A DNA stretch of 64,000 nt from CAVVZJ01 sp963752755. Lineage in GTDB: Bacteria; Planctomycetota; Planctomycetia; Isosphaerales; Isosphaeraceae. Of this stretch, positions 8,926-18,017 are shown piece by piece. The stretch's first letter is position 1; the number at the start of each line of letters is the position of its first letter. The DNA is taken from positions 2,170,001-2,234,000 of the forward strand of contig CAVVZJ010000001.1 in the NCBI GenBank assembly GCA_963752755.1, written 5' to 3'. Under the pieces are notes generated by a model. It was not told the origin of the DNA. It did not search any database and saw only the letters and a list, made by a program, of their open reading frames with translations. The position numbers and the translations under genes were made by a program.

Positions 8926-10946
8926 TCACAAAGGTCCCATCTGGCCCGCCTCGATCTCACCGGTGGCGAACTGGTTGAACTCCATGTACTGGAGGTGCCG
9001 GTAGAGCTTGCTCTGGCCGTGGACCTCGCGGGGCGGACCCATCACCTCGACCCGGCCGTTGTGCAGGACGAGGACCTGGTCACACTTGCGGATCGTCGAG
9101 AGCCGGTGGGGCAGGAAGATCAAGGTCCGCTCGGGGGCGAGGCGGTCGATCGTGTCGTCAATCAAGGGCTTGACCTCGTCTTCCAGAGGGGTGATCGGCT
9201 CCTCGATGATGACGATCGACGGGTCGTGCAAATAGGCCCGCGCGAAGGCGATCCGATATTCCTCGTCGGCGGAGAGCGGGTGGCCGAGGGGGCCGATGAC
9301 GGTCTCGTAGCCCTTGGGAAGGTCCTGGATGAAGTGGTGGGCGTGGGCGATCTTGGCGGCCTCGATGATCCGGGGCAACGTGTAGGAGTCGTCGCCGAGA
9401 CCGATGTTGTTGAGCACCGAGTCGCTGAAGACGTAATCCGCCCGAAGCAGCAGGGCGACCTGGGCGCGGAGCGATTCGAGCGTGACCTCGCGGAGGTCGG
9501 TGCCGTCGATCCGGACGCGGCCGACCTTCGGGTCGATCAGGCGGGGAACCATGCAGACGAGGGCATGCTTGGCCTCCTCATCGAGCCCCATGATGGCCGT
9601 GCGGCTCCCGGAGGCGATCTCGGCGGAGAAGCCCTGGAGCAAGGGCCGGCCGGTGGGACTTTCGAGCGTGACGTTCTCGAAGCTGATCCGCTCATGCAGC
9701 GGTCGCAGGAACTGGGCGTTGACACCCATCTGCAGCTCGGGACGGCGGTCCAGAAAATCCTCAATCGCCTCGGCGGCACGAGTGGCCTGGACGAGCAGAC
9801 GACGGCGAGTCAGCCACTGGATCAGCGGACGATAGAGCGCGATCAGGACCCCGACGAGCGTGATCGAGGCGGCCAGTCCGAGCCGGCCGCTCATGACGTT
9901 GTAGCCCAGCAGGCCCGCCGCCAGGAAAGCGGCTGCGCCGGCCATCAGCAAGGTCGTCGGATTGCGGCGGCCCTCCACCCGAATCCGACGCTCGTCAGCC
10001 GTCTGGTAGTGGTCCAGATGCTGCTCGAAACGCTGCTTGTCGACCCCTTCCATGCCGAAGACCCGGACGGTCCGGATCATCGAGAGGTCCTCGTGCAGCA
10101 GGAGCAGGTACACCGCCGACTCCCGCGCCGCGGCGTCGGCCTCGACCTTCCGGCGCGGGCCAGCGGGATCGAGAGAAACCAGACGATCCCACCCAGCGAG
10201 AGCAGGAAGACCGACAAAATCGGCGACAGGAAGACCGCAATGACCAGCAAGCCAACGGCCAGCAAGGGCACCCGGAAGGTCGTCTCCAGGTTGGCGATCA
10301 GGCCGTCGCGAACCTCGTTCACATCGCGGCTGAAGAGGTTCAGGACCGGCCCGGAACCCTCATTCGGCAAGGCCGAGTGGCCCAGTCGGTACATCTGGCG
10401 GTGAATCTGGTTGCGAAGGCTCCGCGTCGCCCGGCTGGTGGACGCGGCGGCCAGAACCCGTCGGTAACGGCCGAGGTAGGAGATTCCCAGCAGCAGCAGG
10501 AGCCCGAAGATCAAAAGCGACTGGAGCGCCCCGAAGTCGGTCTGGATCGGCCGGAACCGGTTGACCAGAGTGCCCAGCACCGTGGCCCCGACGCGTCGCA
10601 GTGGATTGGGGCTGAGCTGGCTGGTCACGACTAGCGGATAAAGTCCGGTGTTCGGCAGTTTCAGGTCGGGCCGGACGGCCTGGCCGGCGCCCGGACCTCC
10701 CGCCGCAGACATGGGCAGTCGGTCCCGGATCCAGGCCGAATGGCCCGCGCTCTCGATCCGGGCGAGCTGATCGTAGGGGATGAAGGTCACCCCCCGCGAC
10801 TCAAACAGCCCGAGCAAGAGCCCGGCCACCATGATCAGGCCGATCCCCAGGATCGCTTCGAGCCCCCCCAGCGCATGAATCGCCAGGGGCGAACCTGAGC
10901 GGGCCCGGAGCAACGTCTTGACACGTCGGAGTGCAGCCGATTGCAT
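8926..10946 (-). CDS. ABC exporter-like protein with degenerate ATPase motifs (frameshifted)
   Basis: About 673 residues: an N-terminal membrane domain with around six spans (for example LGIGLIMVAGLLLGLF and LLIFGLLLLLGISYLG), then an ABC domain fused at the C-terminus as in type IV exporters. The ABC landmarks are in the right order but altered. Walker A reads GLDEEAKHAL, with the GK-S/T core changed to AKH. The Q-loop Gln is missing (VALLLRADYVFS). The signature reads LSADEEYRIAFARA in place of LSGGQ. Walker B reads SIVIIEEP. The H-loop is kept (LPHRLSTIR). A frame break near 10160 needs one added base. The ATG at 10946 opens directly into protein-like sequence. This is probably a non-hydrolysing or regulatory ABC protein; partner and substrate are unknown. 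Confidence 0.82.
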
Positions 10947-10980
10947 GCGTGAGGTCTCGCAGCAGAGCCCAAACCCGGAC

Positions 10981-11009
10981 GTCCCTCAACCCGCCCTGGG
11001 TTGGGGGAC
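10981..11009. terminator. Strong hairpin between the permease and the ABC gene
   Basis: A 12-base stem, GTCCCTCAACCC against GGGTTGGGGGAC, with one G-T wobble and a 5-base loop. It lies 35 bases before the ABC gene start and about 165 bases after the permease stop, both on the minus strand. It could end the upstream transcript or attenuate the ABC gene. Confidence 0.45.
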
Positions 11010-11173
11010 GACCCGCGGGCGTAGCGATCCGGTCCGTGCTCCTGGCCGCGGGCGACCGGATCGCCCGCACGACCGTCCCGATCGCCCTCCGCTGCGCTCC
11101 CTCGATCCGCGGGAACCAAAAGCCAACCGATCGACCCGCCCGCCTTCCTGCACAAACCCGATATCGGGACCTG

Positions 11174-12001
11174 TCAGGCCACGTCGCGGTTCTCGAACAG
11201 CAGAAAGGCAAAGAGCAAGGCCGCTCCACTATACAACACGCAGTAACCCAGTGCCGGCAAGACGTAGGCCACCCAGGGAATCACCGCCCCGGTCGAGATC
11301 GCCGGGCCGGCGTTGAAGAACTCCAGCGAGGGCAGGGCCCAGGCGAAAAGTCGGGCCATGAACGCGATCAGCTCGTTGCTCTGGCCGCCCGGCTGGCTCG
11401 TCGCCTCCACCAGCACCGGCGTCAGGTGCCCGAGGAAGAAGATCGAGATGACCACCACGAGGTTGGCCAGCATCGGCAAGCGCGTCGAGATCGCCACGCT
11501 GATCGCCGCCAGCACCGAGACCTCGAAGAAGCCCAGGGCCAGACCGGGGACGATCTGAAGGACGTGCATGCTCTTCTTGGCCAGATCCTCCGACGTGCCG
11601 GCCGCCTCGCGCAAATCGTAGCCCGTCTTGTAGTAAACGCCCCAGGCGAAGACGATTCCGAGGATGACGAACATCGCCAGCACGCCCAGCATGATCCCCA
11701 GGTACTTGCCCAGGATGAACTGTCGGCGGTTCAACGGCTTGGAGAGCATCGTCACCGCCGTCTTGCCCTCGATCTCGTCGGCCACCGTCGAGCTGGCCGT
11801 CAGCAAGGCGAGGATCAGGCTGAAGAACGAGATCGTCGCCAGCCCGGTGTCCTTGTACATCTTGATGTCTTCGTTGAACGTGAAGTACGGCACGAAGATC
11901 GTCACCACCAGCAGAAACGCCGCGATGAACGAGATGACCCAGAAGGCCGGCTGGCGGATCGCCTCCTTGGCCGTGGACGTCGCGATGCTGAAGGTTTTCA
12001 T
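11174..12001 (-). CDS. ABC-2 type transporter permease
   Basis: A 275-residue integral membrane protein beginning MKTFSIATSTAKEAIRQPAF, with about six spans. The cytoplasmic stretch SSTVADEIEGKTAVTMLSKP and the following LNRRQFILGKYLG are typical of ABC-2 permeases that work with a separate ATPase. No partner ATPase of normal type is visible in the window; the degenerate ABC gene downstream has its own membrane domain, so it is not an obvious partner. The ATG at 12001 was chosen because the frame upstream runs antisense-like through the acylphosphatase gene. Confidence 0.82.
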   Translation of the reverse strand: MKTFSIATSTAKEAIRQPAFWVISFIAAFLLVVTIFVPYFTFNEDIKMYKDTGLATISFFSLILALLTASSTVADEIEGKTAVTMLSKPLNRRQFILGKYLGIMLGVLAMFVILGIVFAWGVYYKTGYDLREAAGTSEDLAKKSMHVLQIVPGLALGFFEVSVLAAISVAISTRLPMLANLVVVISIFFLGHLTPVLVEATSQPGGQSNELIAFMARLFAWALPSLEFFNAGPAISTGAVIPWVAYVLPALGYCVLYSGAALLFAFLLFENRDVA

Positions 12002-12083
12002 GGACGTGGGGCGCTCGGGTCGGATTGGGATGAGAAAAGAGGGCGACGAAACAGGCGCCTTCGGCCCGGCAACGGGACTCCGC

Positions 12084-12362
12084 CTAGTAACGGATCGCGA
12101 ACCCGTCCGGCAGCGCGTGGTCGGTTGTTGCCTGTTCGACGGCGACGTCCTGAATGTTCGGACGAAATTCTCGGAAAAGCGCCTCCTCGAACCGGTCCAG
12201 CTCGCACGGCTCACCCTCGGCCACCACCTCGACGCTGCCGTCCGGCAGGTTCCGGACGTAGCCGCGCACGTCGAACGCCCCGGCCAACCGCCGGGTCGTC
12301 GCCCGGAAGCCGACCCCCTGGACCCGTCCCCACACATGCCATCGCCGTCGTTCACCCGGCAT
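12084..12362 (-). CDS. acyP: Acylphosphatase
   Basis: A 92-residue single-domain enzyme that hydrolyses carboxyl-phosphate bonds. The family pattern is complete: GRVQGVGFR with its catalytic Arg (residues 12-20) and the catalytic Asn in GYVRNLPDGSVEVVAEG (about 34-50). Length is normal for the family. It lies upstream of the ABC-2 permease on the same strand, 82 bases apart, and may be co-transcribed. Confidence 0.93.
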   Translation of the reverse strand: MPGERRRWHVWGRVQGVGFRATTRRLAGAFDVRGYVRNLPDGSVEVVAEGEPCELDRFEEALFREFRPNIQDVAVEQATTDHALPDGFAIRY

Positions 12363-12984
12363 CGCTCGCGTCTCATCCCCGTTTGCTGCCAGGACCGCAA
12401 CCTCCCCAGTTTATCCGCGCCACCGCCGGGCGGACAAGGGTCGCCACAGCATTCGAACGCGCCATTCACTCGTTGCAAACCGCGTCTCCTGTCCAATCAT
12501 GACGCCGCGTTCTCCCGCTCCGAGCGATCCCAGTGGTTCCTTCGGGAGAGACCTGGCACAGATCGAGGCCAATCCGAGCCTCGCCAGGGGGATCGGCCGC
12601 TCGATCGGTTCGATCCACGACGGTCAAGGACCAGGAGGCGACAGGACCTCATCAGAGGCCATTCCAGGAATTGAGGAAATGGTAGCGATCGCGGCGGCCA
12701 GGACGATCGCAACGGCCGCGGAAACCCGAGACGGACGCTCACCCCAACCTTCGACCGCCGCGAGAGTAGGGCCGCGTCCCGGTCGGGTGAGGGTCCCCGC
12801 GCTCAACCGCATCCACGAGCCCGCGGATGCGGTCCGATTCGAGCCCGACTCCTGGGGGCCGGCCGCCCCGGCTGGCCCGACCAGACGACAGCCGGGGGCG
12901 GCTGGCCCTACCAGGCCAAACCGGAATGCCTCCGCGGGTCGGGGATCAGACCTGGCAACCGCCCCGTCCCGATGGCGCCGGGCA
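12363..12984. other. Long intergenic region without a supported gene
   Basis: About 620 bases between divergent acyP and the ACT protein. A minus-strand frame at 12624-12812 contains a hydrophobic stretch (SAAVAIVLAAAIATISS) that could be a small membrane protein, but it has no clear ribosome site. A direct repeat, CGGCTGGCCC(G/T)ACCAG, occurs at about 12869 and 12899 with 30-base spacing. Otherwise I see nothing. Confidence 0.35.
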
Positions 12985-13014
12985 TTGACCGGCCGAGGCA
13001 GGGGGCGATAGACT
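12985..13014 (+). promoter_or_regulatory. Candidate promoter of the ACT-domain gene
   Basis: TTGACC (12985-12990) and TAGACT (13009-13014) are 18 bases apart, about 50 bases before the ATG at 13066. The match is moderate. Confidence 0.35.
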
Positions 13015-13065
13015 GGTGTGGATAGTCAAAACCGACTTCGCAATCGGAAGTGACCGGAGCGCGCC

Positions 13066-13560
13066 ATGAGCTTGGGTGAGGGCGGTGGCAGCGAGCTGGA
13101 GTTCGAAACACTCGAAGGGCGAAGCTGGCCTTCGGTCACCCAGTACTCGGTCTTCCTGGAGAACCGGGTTGGGCAGCTTGCCGAGGTGGTCCGCGCCTTT
13201 CAGGGGTCGAAGGTCAAGATCGTCGGCCTCTCGATCGCGGATTCGGCCGACTGCTGCATCCTCCGATTAATCCTCAGCCATTGTGAGCAGGGCCGCGAGA
13301 TCCTGGAGCTATCGGAGCTGGCCTACGCCGAGAACGAACTGCTGGTCGCCGACCTGCCGGCCGGCCCGCAGTCGCTCGTCGAACTCTGCTCGGGCTTGCT
13401 TCAGGCCGAGATCAACATCCACTACGCCTATCCGTTGATCGTCCACCCCCACGGACGATCCGCCGTGGCGCTTCACGTCGATAACATCGAGCAAGCGGGT
13501 TCGACGCTCCGGGACAAGGGGTTCGAGATCCTCTGCGAGGCGGATTTGACGGGGAATTGA
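13066..13560 (+). CDS. Tandem ACT-domain protein
   Basis: A 164-residue soluble protein. After a 20-residue polar start it has an ACT-type fold (TQYSVFLENRVGQLAEVVRA, then VKIVGLSIADSADCCILRL) and a second related unit (LLVADLPAGPQSLVELCSG, then INIHYAYPLIVHPHGRSAV, then VDNIEQAGSTLRDKGFEI). ACT domains bind small ligands, often amino acids, and regulate enzymes. There is no fused catalytic domain and no amino-acid pathway gene beside it, so the partner is unknown. The ATG at 13066 is the only sensible start, with a modest purine-rich site before it. Confidence 0.82.
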   Translation: MSLGEGGGSELEFETLEGRSWPSVTQYSVFLENRVGQLAEVVRAFQGSKVKIVGLSIADSADCCILRLILSHCEQGREILELSELAYAENELLVADLPAGPQSLVELCSGLLQAEINIHYAYPLIVHPHGRSAVALHVDNIEQAGSTLRDKGFEILCEADLTGN

Positions 13561-13629
13561 GGAGCGAGCGGCGGGTCGACCGAGGACGCAGTGCATCCCG
13601 GATTCCGCCAAATCACTCCCGCATTGGAT

Positions 13630-14289
13630 CTAATCGGTGTTCATTAACGCCATCTCGTGATCTTTCTTCCCCCGATATTTCCCCCGCGCCCCGACCACCG
13701 CGCCAATCTCCCCGGATTTCTCCATGCGCTTCCGCCAGGCGGTGGCCGCCTGGGGCGTGCCGCCGATGGCCTGGTAGAGCCGCTTGACGTCGCCGAGGGT
13801 GAACTCCTCGGGCAGCAGGGTGAGGCCAACCGGCCCGGTCTGGACCTGGAAGATCAGCCAGTGCAGGGCATTGGCAAGGATCTCCTTGTGGTCGAAGGCG
13901 AAAGCATCGATCTGTCGGGGGGCGATCCACCGCGCCTCGGCGGCGTCGTCGGCCCCCTGGACGGCGGGCGCCGGCCAGCGGACGACGCCGGCATGGGCCA
14001 GGCTGATGACCCGTCCCCGGGGGTCGCGATCGACGGCCGCGAAGAAGCCGATCGGCGCCAGGTGCGCGACCCGCTCCAGGCCGGTCTCTTCGCGAAGCTC
14101 GCGGAGCGCGGCCTCGGCGGCCGGTTCGTCCAGGTCGAGGAAGCCGCCGGGAATCGCCCAGTGACCTGCGAACGGGTCGTGCTTGCGGCGGATCATCAAG
14201 ACGCGGAGTTCCTCGCCCACGAGGCTGAAGACGACGAGGTCCACCGTGACCGACGGGCGCGGATGTTCGTAGCAATAAGGCGGGGGCAT
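13630..14289 (-). CDS. Nudix hydrolase with C-terminal winged-helix-like region
   Basis: A 219-residue protein. The Nudix domain (about 15-140) has an intact box, GGFLDLDEPAAEAALRELRE followed by ETGL, with the metal-binding RELREE. The C-terminal part (about 140-200: LPEEFTLGDVKRLYQAIGG, then AWRKRMEKSGEI) matches the winged helix of NrtR-like proteins, in which a Nudix domain senses ADP-ribose or related nucleotides and the helix binds DNA. Because the box is intact it could still hydrolyse; many NrtR regulators have lost it. No NAD genes adjoin it. It converges on the ACT gene with about 70 bases between stops. Confidence 0.85.
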   Translation of the reverse strand: MPPPYCYEHPRPSVTVDLVVFSLVGEELRVLMIRRKHDPFAGHWAIPGGFLDLDEPAAEAALRELREETGLERVAHLAPIGFFAAVDRDPRGRVISLAHAGVVRWPAPAVQGADDAAEARWIAPRQIDAFAFDHKEILANALHWLIFQVQTGPVGLTLLPEEFTLGDVKRLYQAIGGTPQAATAWRKRMEKSGEIGAVVGARGKYRGKKDHEMALMNTD

Positions 14290-14550
14290 GATGCGGTTCC
14301 CGTTTCGGTTCGCGAAGGACAGAGGAGACAGCCAGGCGGTCGATCCCGCTCCGGCCGGGGGACGCTTTTCCCCGGGCGACGCGGTAGAATTGTTGGGATG
14401 GCTCCGTCACCTCCCGGTTACTGGAGCAACCGTCGCGCCAACGGCTCCGATCTTGCGGGCGGGAATCCAACCTGCGGACGAACCGCCCTTGCCCGGATGT
14501 TCGTCGCGACAGCCCCAAGCTTCTCCCAGAATCCCCCGGCGGCGCTTCCG

Positions 14551-15645
14551 ATGATGCCCGATCCCACTCCCCCGATCCCCGACTGGCCCGAACCGGCCGA
14601 ACCTCTGACCGACCTGGTCGCCGGATTGTCCGCCAGGGATGGCACGGTCGATGAGGCGGGCGAGTGGTCGGAACCCCTCTGGCAGACGGTCATGGAGGGC
14701 GGGGCCAACCGCTGGACCTTGCCGGCGGCGTTCGGCGGTCTGGGCTGCGATCGTCCGACCTTGATCCGCCGCTACGCCCGCGCCGCCGAGGGAAGCCTGA
14801 CGGCGGCGTTCGTCCTGACCCAGCACGACGCCGCGATCCGCCGCCTCCTGCCCGCCGCCGATCGCGGGCCGATCGCCGACTGGCTCCGGGCGATCGGTCA
14901 GGGGAGGGCGTTCGCGACGGTCGGGATCTCCCAGTTGACCACCTCGCGTCGCCACGGCTCGGCCGCCCTGGTCGCTCGCGAGCAAGGCGGGGCGTACCGA
15001 CTCGACGGCGTGATGCCGTGGGTGACAGGGGCCGTGCGGGCCGATCTGATCGTGACCGGCGCCGTGTTGGACGATGGCCGGCAGATGCTCCTTGTGTTGC
15101 CGATGGATCGACCCGGCGTCTCCGTTCAGGAACCGTTCGCGCTGGCGGCCTTGCAAGCGTCGTGCACGGCGGAGGTCCGCTGCGAGAACGTCGCGGTGTC
15201 GTCGGCCGACCTGCTGGCCGGCCCGATGCCCGACGTGATGTCCTCCCCCGGCGCCGCCAGCACGGGTGGCCTGGAGACCTCGGCCCTCGCCATGGGCCAG
15301 GCCCGCGCGGCCCTGATGGCTCTGGGGCACGAGACGCTCAAGCGCGACGACCCGATCGAGCCGTTCGAGGCGCTGGCCTCGTCGTGGTCGAGCCTGGCCG
15401 ACGACCTGCTCGCCGCCGCCTCGGGCCGAGATGGCGCGACGGCTCCGGGCGAGATCCGGCGTCGGGCGAACGCGCTGGTCCTGCGTTGCACGCAAGCCTA
15501 TCTCACGGCCCGCAAGGGGACCGGATTCCTCCGATCCGAGCCGGCTCAGCGCTGGGCGCGGCAGGCGCTCTTCTTCCTCGTCTGGTCCTGCCCGAGCCCG
15601 GTGGCCCAGGCCTCGCTGCGCGACCTGGCTGGGGTCTGCTCGTAG
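14551..15645 (+). CDS. Acyl-CoA dehydrogenase family protein
   Basis: About 364 residues, somewhat short for the family. The N-terminal helical part includes WTLPAAFGGLGCDRPTLIRR. The middle beta region carries FATVGISQLTTSRRHG and the substrate/flavin-contacting stretch GAYRLDGVMPWVTGA. The C-terminal helical domain begins near GLETSALAMGQARAAL. The family oxidises acyl-CoA thioesters with FAD and passes electrons to ETF; related flavoproteins act on other substrates, and I could not place a catalytic Glu with certainty. ATG 14551 or 14554 fits the start of similarity. It stands alone, without other beta-oxidation genes. Confidence 0.75.
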   Translation: MMPDPTPPIPDWPEPAEPLTDLVAGLSARDGTVDEAGEWSEPLWQTVMEGGANRWTLPAAFGGLGCDRPTLIRRYARAAEGSLTAAFVLTQHDAAIRRLLPAADRGPIADWLRAIGQGRAFATVGISQLTTSRRHGSAALVAREQGGAYRLDGVMPWVTGAVRADLIVTGAVLDDGRQMLLVLPMDRPGVSVQEPFALAALQASCTAEVRCENVAVSSADLLAGPMPDVMSSPGAASTGGLETSALAMGQARAALMALGHETLKRDDPIEPFEALASSWSSLADDLLAAASGRDGATAPGEIRRRANALVLRCTQAYLTARKGTGFLRSEPAQRWARQALFFLVWSCPSPVAQASLRDLAGVCS

Positions 15646-15665
15646 GGCGTGTGCCGCACGCCCTA
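15643..15665. terminator. Palindrome containing both convergent stop codons
   Basis: A 9-base inverted repeat, TAGGGCGTG / CACGCCCTA, with a 5-base loop. Its two ends are the TAG stop of the acyl-CoA dehydrogenase (plus) and the TAG stop of the UDP-sugar dehydrogenase (minus). The position fits a shared bidirectional terminator. Confidence 0.6.
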
Positions 15666-16991
15666 GGCGAGCACGATCCGGTCGCGGCCCTCGGTCACGT
15701 CGCGGGTGGCGTTGCGGGTATCGACGACGAGCGACGAGTGGGCGACGATCCAGAGCCAGTCATAAGTGGAATGATCGGTGCAAATCAGCACACAATCTTG
15801 CTCCGCCAGCGTCTCCGGGCTCAGCGCGACGCTGTCGAGCTGGATCTCGTGGTGGCGCATCCGGGGCAGGGTCGGGATGTGGGGATCGTGGTAGGACACG
15901 ACCGATCCCGCGGCCTGGAGTCGTTCGAGCAATTCGAAGGCGGGGGACTCGCGGGGGTCGTCCACATCCTTCTTGTAGGCGGCGCCGAGGACGAGGACGC
16001 GGCTGCCCTTGAGGGGCTTGCGGCGTTCGTTGAGGGCGTCAGCGACGCGGGCGACCACATGGGCCGGCATGGACGTGTTGATCTCGCCAGCTAGCTCGAT
16101 GAAGCGCGTGTTGACCCCGAACCGGCGGGCGGCCCAGGTCAGATAGAACGGGTCGATCGGGATGCAGTGGCCGCCGAGGCCAGGACCGGGGTAGAACGCC
16201 TGGAAGCCGAACGGCTTCGTCTTCGCGGCCTCGATCACTTCCCAGACGTTGATGCCCATGCGTTCATAGACGAGCTTCAGCTCGTTGACCAGGGCAATAT
16301 TCACGGCGCGATACGTGTTTTCCAGAATCTTGCACGCCTCGGCCACCTCGCACGAGGAGACTGGCACGACCTGGGGCACGACGGCCGAATAGAGGGCGAT
16401 GGCGAGTCGGGTGCTCAGGTCGTCATAACCGCCGACGACCTTCGGGATCTTGCCGGCGGAGTGCTCGGGACGGCCGGGGTCCTCGCGCTCGGGGCTGTAG
16501 GCGAGGAAGAAGTCGCGGCCGGCGGTCAGGCCGGACGACTCCAGCACGGGGCGGAGGACGTCGCGGGTCGTGCCGGGGTAGGTCGTGCTTTCGAGGACGA
16601 CGAGCTGGCCGGATTGGAGGCGGTCCGCGATGGCGCGGCCGGTATTGACGACGGCGGAGAGGTCGGGCTCGCGATATTCGCCGAGGGGCGTCGGGACGCA
16701 GATCAAGATCGCGGCGACGTCGGCCAGGCGATCGAAATCGGTCGTGGCGGCGAAGCGACCGCCGTGCTGGAGCGCGGCGATCCGTTCGGAGCGGATGTGG
16801 CCGATGTAGCTCTGGCCGGCCTGGAGTTGCTCGACCTTGCGAGGGTCAATGTCGAAGCCAACGACGGTGAAGCCCGCGCCCGCGAACAGCTCGACGAGGG
16901 GCAGCCCGACGTAGCCAAGCCCGATCACGCCGATACGGGCCGTTCGCGACTCGATCCGGTTGAGGACAGCGGCGGGTTCCGTTGGGGTCAT
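15663..16991 (-). CDS. UDP-sugar 6-dehydrogenase (UDP-HexNAc dehydrogenase type)
   Basis: A 442-residue enzyme of the UDP-glucose/GDP-mannose dehydrogenase family: N-terminal Rossmann fold with IGVIGLGYVGLPL (about 19-31), then ICVPTPLGEYREPDLS, then the catalytic Cys in GPGLGGHCIPIDPFYL, then the C-terminal domain with VLVLGAAYKKDVDDPRESPA. The spacing and the FLAYSPEREDPG stretch resemble the WbpA/TviB group, which oxidises UDP-N-acetylhexosamines to uronic acids for surface polysaccharide. The ATG overlaps the epimerase stop by four bases (ATGA), so the two are translationally coupled and probably make one modified sugar nucleotide. Confidence 0.92.
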   Translation of the reverse strand: MTPTEPAAVLNRIESRTARIGVIGLGYVGLPLVELFAGAGFTVVGFDIDPRKVEQLQAGQSYIGHIRSERIAALQHGGRFAATTDFDRLADVAAILICVPTPLGEYREPDLSAVVNTGRAIADRLQSGQLVVLESTTYPGTTRDVLRPVLESSGLTAGRDFFLAYSPEREDPGRPEHSAGKIPKVVGGYDDLSTRLAIALYSAVVPQVVPVSSCEVAEACKILENTYRAVNIALVNELKLVYERMGINVWEVIEAAKTKPFGFQAFYPGPGLGGHCIPIDPFYLTWAARRFGVNTRFIELAGEINTSMPAHVVARVADALNERRKPLKGSRVLVLGAAYKKDVDDPRESPAFELLERLQAAGSVVSYHDPHIPTLPRMRHHEIQLDSVALSPETLAEQDCVLICTDHSTYDWLWIVAHSSLVVDTRNATRDVTEGRDRIVLA

Positions 16992-17938
16992 GATCGGCCT
17001 TGCTTCATCCAGTCAAGGGTCCGTCGCAGACCTTCCGCGAATGCGACGGTGGGCTGGTAGCCGAGCGCCGCCTGGATGCGATCGAGGCTGGCGAGCGAGT
17101 CGCGGACGTCGCCCGAGCGAAGCGGTCCGAACTCGGGAGCGAGGTCGGTGCCGAGCGCGGCGTTGATCGCGTTGACAAGGTCAAGAAGGCTAATCCGCTG
17201 CCCGGTGCCGACGTTGAAGACCTCACCATTCAGGGGTCGCTCGGAGCGGAGGGCGAGGAGGTTGGCCTTCACGACGTTAGCGACGTAGGTGAAGTCGCGG
17301 GTCTGGAGGCCATCTCCAAGGACTTTGGGACGCTGACCGTCGAGCATCCAGCGGGCAAAGAGTGAGATCACGCCACTGTAAGGGCTGGAGGGGTCCTGTC
17401 GGGGTCCGAAGATGTTGAAGTAGCGAAGGCTCACGCCATCGAGGCCCATCGTCTGCGCATAGACGCGAACATAGTATTCTCCAGCCAGCTTTCCGGCGGC
17501 GTAGGGGCTGAGGGGCTGGGGGAGCATCCCTTCATGCTTGGGGAGTTCCTCGGTGTTGCCGTAGGCACTGCTGGACGCCGCGAAGAGGAAGCGACGGGCG
17601 CCGGCCTGCCGGGCGGCTTCGAGGAGGTTGAGGGTCGCGGTGGGGCCGCTGGCGTGCGATTCGAGCGGCTCGCTGACCGAGCGGGGGACGCTTGGGATCG
17701 CCGCTTGATGGATCACGAAGTCGGCGCCCTCGACGGCGCATCGGCAGGCGTCGAAATCGGCGAGGTTGCCCTCAAGGAACTCGAAGGTATCGCCGAGGTG
17801 GGCGAGGTTGGCGCGGTGGCCGGTGCTCAGGTTGTCGGCCACGCGGACGCGGTAGCCCTCGCCGATCAAAGCCTCGACCAGGTGCGAGCCGATGAACCCG
17901 GCGCCGCCGGTCACGAGAACGCGTTGCGGTTGACTCAA
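16988..17938 (-). CDS. NAD-dependent epimerase/dehydratase (UDP-HexNAc 4-epimerase type)
   Basis: About 316 residues of the extended SDR fold. It has the NAD-binding VLVTGGAGFIGSHLVEAL at the start, then VADNLSTGHRANL, then HQAAIPSVPRSV, the catalytic YAAGKLAGEYY, and RYFNIFGPRQDPSSPYSG. The SVPRSV and PYSGV motifs resemble WbpP-like UDP-N-acetylglucosamine 4-epimerases. No ATG fits the domain start; TTG at 17938 begins SQPQRVLVTGG and is my choice, with a weak GCGAGG before it. It lies directly upstream of the coupled dehydrogenase, consistent with surface-polysaccharide precursor synthesis. Confidence 0.9.
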   Translation of the reverse strand: MSQPQRVLVTGGAGFIGSHLVEALIGEGYRVRVADNLSTGHRANLAHLGDTFEFLEGNLADFDACRCAVEGADFVIHQAAIPSVPRSVSEPLESHASGPTATLNLLEAARQAGARRFLFAASSSAYGNTEELPKHEGMLPQPLSPYAAGKLAGEYYVRVYAQTMGLDGVSLRYFNIFGPRQDPSSPYSGVISLFARWMLDGQRPKVLGDGLQTRDFTYVANVVKANLLALRSERPLNGEVFNVGTGQRISLLDLVNAINAALGTDLAPEFGPLRSGDVRDSLASLDRIQAALGYQPTVAFAEGLRRTLDWMKQGRS

Positions 17939-18017
17939 AGGGGGCCTCGCGGTAGCGGTCTGCCTTGGCTTGGGGATCAGACCAGTGTAGCGTCCCGCGA
18001 GGGAAGGCTTCCAGGCG

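Noticed and set aside
12624..12812. Minus-strand frame with a hydrophobic stretch in the acyP-ACT intergenic region
   Set aside because: No convincing ribosome site and a Pro/Gly-rich start. Kept only as a remark in the region entry.
12869..12915. 30-base direct repeat CGGCTGGCCC(G/T)ACCAG as a possible array
   Set aside because: Only two imperfect copies in GC-rich DNA, so it is easily explained by chance.
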